DNA of 64,000 nt, from the NCBI RefSeq assembly GCF_964355755.1, contig NC_092676.1:16226288-16290287 (forward strand), read 5' to 3'. Below the pieces are notes generated by a model, which did no database searches, was not told the DNA's origin, and was given only the letters and a program-made list of their open reading frames with translations. Within the stretch, counting starts at the first letter, position 1; every line of letters starts with the position of its first letter. Origin of the DNA: Antedon mediterranea (taxonomy: Eukaryota; Echinodermata; Crinoidea; Comatulida; Antedonidae). This document shows, piece by piece, positions 35,071 to 45,400 of the stretch. The position numbers and the translations under genes were made by a program.

Positions 35071-38000
35071 CTAGTTTGACGTCTGCTTACCTTCTGACCC
35101 AAATTGACAAACCTGTTGACCGGGTTCCTGGCCCTCAACGCACACTCGGGGTGGCAATGCTGGGTCCTGTCTAACCGGTGTTGGTGTTGCCTTGGGTTGT
35201 CGTTGTAGTGTAGTTAGCAGAATATCAAATTTGGTTGTCAACTGGTTAATTTGGTTCGACAACTCACTTACTAGGCGAGTGCCCCTGTTATCCTGTTGAA
35301 CTATTTTAGACTCGACGGCTCCATCAGTGGGATCTGGGTTTGGCTGTGAAGGTAACCGGTGATCCTTGGGATCAGGCTTCTTCGTTAGCCTAGGAACGGT
35401 AGAGTTTCGCTGGCTCGCCGGGCGAGTCCGACCCTTGCTAGGTTTACTTACCTTCCGAACCTCTACCTCTGCCCCACCATCAAAAGATTCCCCTCTATAC
35501 CTGGATGAGGTTGGGTGTACCAGATGTTTAGGCATGGTGGTAAACCGGACATGCGGCTTCACTGGTTCCTGTTGTCTACTCCTCGTACGAAGGCAGAGTT
35601 CTCTCAGCCCAGTGTACTTCTCGTAAGCTGCCATTGCTTCAGTCAGGGTGGTACAGTTCTGGTGAAGCATATACTGCCCAGCGTCAGCGTCAAGACAACC
35701 CACACAGAATTTCACAACCGCCCTTTGACAGATCCAACCTTGCGGGAGATCGCTAAAGGCTTTTCTAGTCAGTGTGAGAACTCTGTCGCCCCAATCTTCT
35801 ATAGATTCTCCTTCATGCTGTACAGCAGCTTCGAATTTCACTTCCAAGACCTCGGGTAACTCTTCGGCCTTAAAGCGTTCGTCAAAAGCTTGTACGATGT
35901 GTCTGAAAGAGATATCTACATTCATGTCAGTTAAATTAATAAAATACTCAGCAGCTATGCCGGTAACGCACCAACTGAAAGCATTGCGCATTCCCCTATT
36001 GCTGAGGTCATGCTCGTCAGCGTAATTGAGGAAGCGTTCCTTAAAGAGAACCCAATTATCCTTGCCATTAAATACTAGACTTTTGGGAATATCCTTGGGC
36101 CTGAAATGCTTCTGCCGCCTAAGGGTTCTACATTCAGTATTCCTCAAGAATTCCCTGAAGTCAGCTAAATACGCATCATGCTCACTTTCACCATCAGAGT
36201 CATCCTCCCAGGCCGCGATTTTTTTTTTCGTACATAAGTTGGGGACCCCCTCATGAAACGTCACAAAATAAACATGAATAATTCATCAGTTAAATTTTCT
36301 TGTTCCGTGTGCACCCAAGCGTATAGCAACAAGAAGTGATTACACAAGTGCGGTACGATTCTAGGCCTATCTCCGCTGTTGAAGAATAGCGGCGTTTTGT
36401 GTGGATTGTCGAAATAATCGGCCTTTAGTTTATGGTGTTTTTAATAAAATTTATTACTAAAGAATTACGTGTTAAAATTATAGTTTCTATTAATACTATT
36501 AGGCCTAATTATTAGTCTCTAAACCCATGTCTATTCTAGTAGTTACGTAGCTGTGTGGATGTGTGTGACGTGTGTGTGTGTTAGGTATGACCAAAGATAG
36601 TTACACTATCTTTGGTAATAGTTACACTATCTTTGGTATGACACAATCCGAGTAATAAGTCAGCAAAATTAAACAATAAACATTACACAAAAATACATTT
36701 TTTATTCTCGTGGGTCAAATCTTCCCATCTCATGTGTTCATATACGCGCATTTTTAAAGTTCCTTTGAGTACATTGCATATTGTTTGATAATTAATAGCA
36801 GAATTTAAAAAATACAGTACACAAATTATACACATTCTTTATTCTTGTGGGTCTAAGCTTTCTTTGGGCTATGTCCAAGAACGCTTGGGTGCACACGGAA
36901 CAACAACTGCGATACGATTCTTTCTACAATAATAGGCCTAGGATTCTAGGTCAATTCACGTGATTGCCTTCGCGCACTCTTCTTCACACACACGTCCACT
37001 ATGCAAAATGTGTCGAGGCTAATCGACAGCTAGGCAAAACATTAAACTAAGTAGTAATTGGACATAGCCCAAAGACACAAGTCACACACACCCACACAGC
37101 TACTACTAGAATATACAGGGGTTTAGATTAGAGACTAGTAATTAGGCCTAATAGTATCAATAGAAACTATAATTTTAACACGTAATTCTTTAGTAATAAA
37201 CTATATTAAAAACACCATAAACTAAAGGCTGATTATTTCGACAATCCACACAAAACTCCGCTATTCTATTATGAAATCTCACGCGGCAACCACAGCGGAG
37301 ATAGGCCTAGAATCGTACCGCACTTGTGTAATCACTTCTTGTTGCTATACGCTTGGGTGCACACGGAACAAGAAAATTTAACTGATGAATTATTCATGTT
37401 TATTTTGTGACGTTTCATGATGGGGTCCCCAACTTATGTACGAAAAAAAAAATCGCTCCCAGGCCCAACCAACATGTCGTGTCGGAGGTTCACCTCTAGA
37501 GGCACGCCTTGTGGAGGGTTGAGATCTCCTATCCCTTAGTTCCCTATGATCATAACGAGGTTCATAAGAGACTGGAGTCTGTTGGGTGTTATAGGAGCTA
37601 TAAAAATCTTTTCTTTCCCTATCATACATTGTGGGCCTATCTTGTGGTGCTTGGTATGTTGATGTGGCTTGGGTCTGATAATAGACTGGCGTACCACTGG
37701 TCTTATAATTAAAATGCGTCCCACAATTATCCTGCCAGGTAGATGTTTCTTGGGTATCCTGTTGGGAAGGTGTTACCCGGGCACCATGGTAGTAGGATAT
37801 CGGAGTAGTGTCCTGACGTACAAGCGTTGTCCAGGTATCGTGATACGCAATTGGACTGTTGGCGCTTGATTTAGGAACCCTCCCAGAATTGCACGATAAA
37901 GTATCTACTGGTGAATCAGACAGTATATCAGAGACTCTTGTATCGTAATTCTGATTTGCCTCTGTTTTAGGATGTAGAGAAGAATATCTTGACTCTATTC

Positions 38001-38307
38001 CTAACCCAAAATGGTCGGGTGGATAAGCAACCTCAAGTGGTGTGCTGGTATCCCGGAGCTCACGGTAAATCGTTGAGTCTCCGCCTCTCCCTCCCCATCT
38101 CGGGTTTGGAGTGAAATCCAACCATTTCATAAACTTGCCTTTTCCTGAGCCTCTTATTATCTTCCCTATGTTATTCGGGGTGATGTTGCCGTACCCCTCC
38201 CTCCATTCTATAAGTTTTTGAGCACGTGAGGCACCTATGCCAGGCAAAAGGTTAAGATCTAACATGTCGCAAAAATTAATAGAAACGAATCGGGATTTTG
38301 GAGGCAT
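35071..38307 (-). pseudogene. Gag-like ORF interrupted by a transposon
   Basis: The N-terminal part (38307-37457, ATG at 38307) and the C-terminal part (36214-35071) are two halves of one frame separated by the 1242-bp TIR element at 36215-37456. Across the 9-bp duplication the frame is the same on both sides, so the ORF was continuous before insertion. Near the N-terminus is LLPGIGASRAQKLIEW, a helix-hairpin-helix motif, followed by a Tyr/Thr/Gln-rich linker. The second half has the layout of a Ty3-type capsid domain: hydrophobic and charged helices including WCVTGIAAEYFINL and EDWGDRVLTL, then a basic Pro/Lys-rich tail. No CCHC zinc knuckle is seen. The copy cannot express an intact Gag. 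Confidence 0.75.
36215..37456. mobile_element. 1242-bp TIR element inserted in the gag ORF
   Basis: The ends GCGATTTTTTTTTTCGTACA (left) and its reverse complement (right) open TIRs of roughly 360 bp that reach about 36578 and 37080. It is flanked by an exact 9-bp duplication TCCCAGGCC (36206-36214 and 37457-37465). The centre carries a repeated palindrome ACCAAAGATAGT at 36590-36636. No transposase ORF is present. A 9-bp duplication is typical of Mutator-like elements, but the ends do not allow firm assignment. Confidence 0.85.
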
Positions 38308-38950
38308 GCTAAATTATCAAATTACTACTAAATCGTATAGAATTGAAGTAGACCCAACAATGCTATACCAATACAATAAAAAATCGACTTGTGTATAACT
38401 GAGGATTGTACTTCTTATATACTACAACTATAAAAATATATATAATAGAAGTAAAAACAACTTTCTCTAAAAGGCAATATTAAAGAAAAACGAATTACAC
38501 CTGCTTAATAGAAATCACAGTTGCTTAACGTGATATGCAAATGAAGTCAAAGAAACGTGCGAAGTCCGCCCACAAGTGTCTTAGGAATTCAGAAGATCAC
38601 ACAATGGAGGATACGCTCCGTGATTCAACTTCAGCAATGCAAAAATACAATTGAAATAATTTTATAATAATGACAATAAATGAAGCTCTTATTGATATGT
38701 AATAAGTTTAACTTCTCAATGGGTACTACCTGATGAAGTTCCGTTACAAAAGCATTAACGTCTACCATCAATGGCGCCTATAGAGTCGATACAAAAATCC
38801 TTGCACTTTATTAAATATCAACTAATCGCGGTGAACCCACACCGTGCGGAATTGTTAAAAGTACAGCGGGAGATTTGATCCGTTATGTCGTCTCCGGACG
38901 AACTCTTCGCTAACAAACTAAGTAACTTGGCGTCCCGAATTCACGTTTTT

Positions 38951-38963
38951 GCTCGCAGCGCCA
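38951..38963 (-). other. tRNA primer-binding site of the retroelement
   Basis: On the coding strand TGGCGCTGCGAGC follows the 5' LTR after one spacer base (38964). TGG start and position are typical, since they pair with the CCA end of a tRNA. The tRNA identity was not determined. Confidence 0.6.
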
Positions 38964-38964
38964 A

Positions 38965-40364
38965 TGTTGTAAAACGGCCGAGAGTGCGAAGCTACTACAA
39001 TTATTACACAAGGCGTACTAGCTTACCTTTTAGGCGGGACTGGTCTCTTGCCCCCTGGTGGCCCAGATGAAGTGCGATACACAGAAGAGTACGAACAGTC
39101 CACTCCGATGTGTGGCTGCTGGTAGTGATAAACACACAGGCCAGCCTAGGAGGACTAAACGTACCTTAATTCCGTTACTGTGTATGTGTGTGGCTACCCA
39201 GTGAGCAATCCCTCAGTACTAGCTAGGCTAGTAGGGTCGAGCTTGACCCCTTGTGGCTCGTACCTCGTAATAGTAGCAATGAGGCTTAAACTATACTATA
39301 TAGGCCTATAACCTATTCAATCACAGTGAATACCTGTTGTTCCACCAATATTACCGTAGAACTGGCTTATATACCGCTCAGTCTAGGCTGGGAAGCTTAC
39401 ACAGGAAACCCTGCTGGGATCCAGTCAAGTCGCCCCATCGCAAAGTCGCCCCATACAAAGTCGCCCAATACAAAGTCGCCCCATCGCAAAGTCGCCCCAA
39501 AACAAAGTCGCCCCGGCACAGTCGCCCCATCGCAAAGTCGCCCCATTACAAAGTCGCCCCATCGCAAATTCGCCCCATCGCAAAGTCGCCCCAACGCAAA
39601 GTCGCCCCATCGCAAAGTCGCCCACGGTTTTAATCATATCGGTTGCGTTTGACATTGATCGCGTTGTTACTTTGGTCGCGCTAAATGTCGTATACATTAT
39701 AATGTTTATCCTATTATATACATAATTTGTGTTTTAATTTTTATTTTACAGGTTTTAATGGAGTGATGTGCTTTTTAAAAATCATTAAAAAAATAGTCCC
39801 TTGTTTGAAAGTTCCAAAAAGATTATCCCTGATTTATAGTTTCGAAAATGTTAATTTAATATGATTTTAAAATTAGTTACCAGAGCCACAATTACGAATC
39901 TTTCTTCAACCTACGCGTGGATACCAGCTCATAGGTATGAGCCGCGATAGGGCGTTTTGTGATGGGGCGACTTTGCGATGAGGCGACTTTGCGTTGGGGC
40001 GACTTTGCGATGGGGCGACTTTGCGATGGGGCGACTGTGTCGGGGCGACTTTGTTTTGGGGCGACTTTGCGATGGGGCGACTGTGTAAGGGGCGACTTTG
40101 TATGGGGCGACTTTGCGATGGGGCGACTTGACTAGCATCCACCCTGCTGGCTATAGGCTAGTCGGCTAATGTATATCAAACACCAGGGAACGTGCGTAAT
40201 GGCTGATACTGATACAGCATAGGCTTAGGCCTAGTCACGATTTACGTCCGTTCCGTCTAATGTCATGCGTTCAAAGAGGCCGCTCCGGCACCGGTCAGTA
40301 ACGCACGTGACCTCGGGTCACACCTTGGGTCGACCCATTATTATATAAGGGGGTTTTCACTACA
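38965..40364 (-). repeat. 5' LTR (667 bp) split by a foldback element
   Basis: It matches the LTR at 32514-33180 except for two observed substitutions and the 733-bp interruption (725-bp element plus 8-bp duplication). Confidence 0.92.
39416..40140. mobile_element. TU-like foldback transposon, short copy (725 bp)
   Basis: It has the same ends as the element at 26737 (GGGATCCAGTCAAG and CTTGACTAGCATCC) and the same 15-16-bp tandem units in opposite orientation at the two ends (39427-39625 and 39957-40133). The first part of its interior (39629-39930) matches 26970-27278 of the long copy, including the block gttactttggtcgcgctaaa. About 1.3 kb of the long copy's interior is missing. It is flanked by ACCCTGCT (39408-39415 and 40141-40148), which occurs once in the other LTR and so proves the insertion. 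Confidence 0.92.
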
Positions 40365-40368
40365 GTGG

Positions 40369-42412
40369 GAATGCCCCTTTAGGTGTTCAATTTTATTGAA
40401 CAATACAGGGCGCGGTGGGTGTTAAAAAACCTGGGCGTTTCATTCATAGAAATCAACATCAGCTCAACAACTTATCGGCGTTCCAACACAGGTCATATAT
40501 ATGTCGGTAGCTCTACCTATCTAGGCTACATATATCTACTATAGCTAGACTAGGCCTATGCCTACCTACTGTTTAGTGTTTACTGGGTAGCTATTAGCTG
40601 TACAGTATTGTATTGTATAGGGCTGCCTAGCTGCTACCTAGCTAGGCCTAGGCTAGCCTAGCCTCTAGGGCAGGCTAGCTAGAGAGAGCCAATTCAACTG
40701 GATGAATAGAAGTGTCAAACCACAACATTGACAAGCCGCAAGCTAGCGTAGCTGTATTTACATACAATTACCTTAGAGAGGATATAGGCCTGACGTATTA
40801 TCAGATGTCACTTGTAGTTAATTTAGAATTTGCATGGCAATGAAAACATGTGCACGACGCCAGGTGGGGGGTGGTGATGGGGGTTGCAAAAAATGTGATG
40901 TGATATTTTTTTCCGAAGTTGATTGATTCGCGCGGATTTTGAAATGCTGCCCTCAATTTGAATTGAAATAAAATGGTCCCCGCGCCGTTTAAAATCACAA
41001 CATTAAAAACCCCACATTTTTCTGATATTTGAACAATCGTTTTAGATTAATGAACCATTTATTTATTTAGCGTTTTGTTAAAAAGGTAACTACATGTTAG
41101 TTTTTGTTTACTTGATTTGTGATTCTAGCCAAAACTCACTTCTCCAAGCCATGCTTTTTTGAGAACTTGAGCAGTCAAGAGTCACGAGTAAAGAAGGAAA
41201 GTAGATTTGATTTGTCTCCATCGGCCGACCGACAACAGTAACTGATCCTTCTAACTAACGACTAGGCCTAGCCCTTTTAGGCGAGGTAGGCCTAGCCAAT
41301 TTTGTTTTTGCTCAGCACCTTCTTTATTGACCACGTACCAATCCCATCGTCTTTTCTCACCACTTTCCAAACCATTTTCCAAGAAAGGTTTTGAGGGCGG
41401 ACGGAGGGGTCTTATCGTCTCATCAGCAGAGAGAGGCGTTCATTTTGGTTGTTTGTAGGTAGCCACGGCACGGCGTATAAATTAATTCATATATTATTAA
41501 ATCATATCATTTATTATATTGATTGATATTATTTACTGAGTTTATACTTGTGTTAAATATTGTAATTTACATAGATTTATACTTTTGTAATCTCGGTACT
41601 GTATCTTTAGCCACGGCGAACCTTTAAAAAAAAGGTAAAATTGTATGGAAAAAATAATTTTTTCAATACAATTTTACCTTTTTAAAATAATAATTCCATT
41701 TTATTAATGTCACATTTGCTAATAGTTAAATTATTCACTTAACAAAAATGTGATCGCCAACAAAATTATTTTCATAAAAAACTGTAATTTAAAGCACAAA
41801 TAGTCGAATTGTCTGTGAGTAAATTTAAAAATTTAACTCACTGTTAATTTTGTCTATGTGAAAGTGAATAACTTCATGACATTTAAACTCCAAAATAGCC
41901 TAGGTTCAAAGACTGATTTTATAAATCTTTATTTTTCATGATTTAGGTGGGGAAAATGCATCTTTAAAACTATTTGCATTATGCCGGAAGATCGCCACAA
42001 ATAATTTTAATATAAAGTAATAAAATTAATTTGGGTCTCTCAAACTCTCAAATCATTAAAATTAGCATTCCATGGAAAACTAACAATTTTGGAAGAAGGG
42101 AACGAGACGAGGTATTCAAAATAAGAAATCCATCATAAAATATTAAACAGTGTGTAAAATTAATTTACAGTATCTATATATTATAATTTGTTGTAATGCA
42201 TACTTACTGTAAAATATTTCGCAGAAGTACTGTAGTGCAGTTTTAGGCAGGCCCGTCGTGTATGCTCTCTTTCCCTCGTTTTTTAATCTGCGTTTATGTT
42301 GGTTTTCAGAGTTAATATTAAAGTTGTTCTAGTTCACTAGTAAAGTATACATTGGTGAGTCAAAATACTGTACCATGCATGGAATATTGACTCACATATT
42401 TCTATTTCACAG
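40369..42412. other. Spacer and probable RMI1 5' region
   Basis: It contains CTAGGCC-rich sequence (40490-40690, 41265-41300), a hairpin at 41624-41687 (arms around ggtaaaattgtat), and dispersed repeat family A in reverse (41685-41890). RMI1 5'UTR exons may lie here but none could be identified. Confidence 0.5.
41685..41890 (-). repeat. Dispersed repeat family A, copy 3
   Basis: In reverse orientation it carries ccattttattaatgtcacat, a block like actgtaatttaaagca, and gtgaaagtgaataac, shared with copies at 150-400, 9205-9500 and 60880-61115. Confidence 0.4.
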
Positions 42413-45400
42413 ATGACACTTGCACAAGTGAAGGGCTGGTTAAAGGCCCAATATAACATACAAGTACATAGTGAGTGGGTAGAAGCTTGCTTGGACTGGA
42501 TTAAATCTGAACATCAGGTAAGACACACCTCCCAACCAGGGAGAGGTATACCGCCCTGTCCCAACCCTCCAGATAATCGTAAAAGTTTCTTGATATTTTG
42601 TGTTGTCTAACCGCTCTCCTGCAATTTCTAATTTTTTTGTGAAATAAGAATATATGTAAAAAATGTAAAATTATGCACTTGTCAATTGTATGACCCACCG
42701 CAGTATACAACCTCCAGGAGAGGTGCGTTATGGATGTGTCATTTTGTAAATAATTATTGACACAGGGGTGCTTCAAACAAAAAACCTAGATAGTATGTTA
42801 CATCAATGAACAATGTGTCAATGTCTGTCACCTTACCACCCACCATATTATGAACACAATGGTCACGATGCGTCAAAATGGTCGCCTAAAGGTAAGTCAT
42901 TTTTTGTAGGAGTGTGTCATGGTATTCATAAGGTATGATGCACATGGTGGGTCATACAATTGACAACTTTCTACTAAAACTAGGCTCTAGAACCATACTA
43001 ATAATAATATTGTTTGAAAGATAATTATAATTATCAGAATTTCATGCATTGTTGTGAATTAAATAAGTTGGTACCTCATTTTCCGACCTTTTGAATGCGG
43101 GATACCATTGTTTACTAATTATTGCCATATCTTTACATTTTTTTAATAGCACCCCTCTTAATTTACACATGACTTCATAAAACCACCTATATTTCATTTA
43201 TGGGAGGTCTGGTATTGAAAGTGTTTTTTTAGTATTTAATTATAATTAGTGACAAAAAATAATAAGTGGACCCATACAGTAGTTATAATAAACAATGGCC
43301 TACTGTACTGTATGGAACTCTCTGGCCACTACTATCGAATATGCCATATAGCATGTACAGTATCTTTGAGCCCAGTTCACCAATTACATGAAAGAAGTTC
43401 TGATTTTAATGGTAGCAAATGCATATTAGGCTGCCAGTGAAAATCAAAATCCTTCGAATGTGTGGGATGTTGGTCAACTTTTAACCAGTAATAACACAAT
43501 TTTAACATCCTAACTTTTATCAAAAGTTGCTTATACAGTTTAATTAAAAGAATACACAGATTGCACATTAAAATGAAAGTGGGTCATACACCCAGGCTTT
43601 TTCAAGTATTACAGTTGCCAAAAGTTGTCTGTTGATTGTTCATCATACATGTATTTCAAATTGCAGTAGCTGACAACAAAGTGTATGCATTTGTTTAATC
43701 CTAGTGCCTGATTCATAAATAGCATTAACCATTTAATTGCAGGGACAAGTTTTAAATGACAACAACCTGAATTATCTAGTGTATGAGCAATGGCTAGGTT
43801 CCGATCTCTCTGAAATAGCGCCCCCAGTGTTGCCAGATGGAATCAATAAGCAAGTGAAAACTGAGTTAAAGGGAAAATACTGCTTGCAGGTATAGAGTCA
43901 TTTATGTTCTTGTAACTTTTTTGAAAGCTGTATCAATCACATATGTTTAATTCTCTGCTATAAACTGTGAAGACTAATGCATTTCTCTGTAGGTCTTTAT
44001 AAGGAATATTAGACTTGGGCTAGAATTTAACTGTCGTAAAAATTGTGTATGCGAAAATATTGGCACATACTGTAATACTGCATAGCAAACTGCATTCATA
44101 TTATTATATATGTTTCACAATGTCTTTTTTTATTATCAGATGAATTCTATTGCGGATGTAAGTGAATCCGCCTACTCACAACTACAGCAAGCAAAAGGAA
44201 AAGTGAATGAAAATGTGCTAGTTACAGCTACTCAACCAACACAAACACAGGTAAGATTATGGACTGTAGTGTAACTAAATGATCACCTGACTACATCTGT
44301 AGAGGGCCTTATATTATATAAATGTCCTCTGTTTCATCTGTTTATGAGGACAAGTTGGGATTATGTCGACACGGTAACTCACCGCAACTCAACTATACTG
44401 AAAGGAACTAGGGTCGGAGCACTTATGTCGACTACACTAAAACTCACTGTAGTAACTAGTAATGGTTACAATATTTTTATTTTATTTTTATTTGTTCTTT
44501 CTTTAAACTGAAATACACTTTCAATACAAATGTACTGATTTCCAAAGTGGTTCAGTAAACATATTTACAACAAAAATAAAATATAAAAGAAAAACAAAAA
44601 GAAAGAAAACAGATATAAAACTATTTACAATTGTGAAGGAAAAAAGGTTAATACATATATGATTTCTATAGTGAAGGTTTAAAAGTTGCCAAATACATAT
44701 GGAGTTCTGATTTTATGTTATTTGGTAGAGAATTCCATAGTTTAGTTGATCTATAAACAAAAGTTCTTTTACCCTGAGAGTTATACTGCACATGCGACGT
44801 GATTCATAGTTATATTAGAACCAGTATGCGAGAGTGATCATTACATTCAGTCCCAGAAAAGATAGAACATGTTCAACTCAACGCGCTTATGTCAACATAT
44901 TTTGCATCTTGCGTTCAGTCACTAGAAGTGCTTATTTTATATCAACACAGTTCAGGCTTATGTCATTGTCAGCATTCCTGGTCGACATACAGTAAGTTAG
45001 ATGACAATTATTCAAATTTGAAAGAATGACTAAAGCTACTGCTGTTTATGGTGACCAACTACAGTAGCAGTCAAGTCAATAAAGGTCATCCTCAATGCAA
45101 TGTTAAATTTAGAAGCAATTAATATTTAACATTTTGTAATTCTTTTAGTTCAAAAATAGTAACAAGTCCAGTAGAATGCTAATGTTATATTTGACTGATG
45201 GACATCAAAATCTACAAGCTATGGAGTATAAACCAATACAATGTCTTAACACAAATCTACTACCAGGAACAAAGGTATAAAATTATAATTTATTTTCTGT
45301 CTACTTGATTAATTTGATGCAAGAAGTTCGCGATTTAAAGCTCAAATGTTTGTTCAGATAGTTTTTAAATCCTCTTTTGTCGTGTTTCATTAAAAAAAAA

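Larger units (their letters stand above)
32514..40364 (-). mobile_element. Nested LTR retroelement with gag and protease but no pol
   Basis: Two direct 667-bp LTRs (32514-33180, and 38965-40364 once its 725-bp insert and 8-bp duplication are removed) bound the element. It starts TG and ends CA, with a 4-bp target duplication GTGG at 32510-32513 and 40365-40368. Coding is on the - strand, so the 5' LTR is the right-hand one. Contents in coding order are: leader 38964-38308, gag-like ORF split by a TIR element, protease ORF, polypurine tract, 3' LTR. By eye the LTRs differ at two positions, so insertion was recent. No reverse transcriptase, RNase H or integrase motif is found in any frame, so it must rely on another element's enzymes. 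Confidence 0.88.

Noticed and set aside
36215-36264. First residues of the C-terminal gag ORF (MTFHEGVPNLC...) as a real start
   Set aside because: They are encoded by the inserted TIR element, not by the retroelement.
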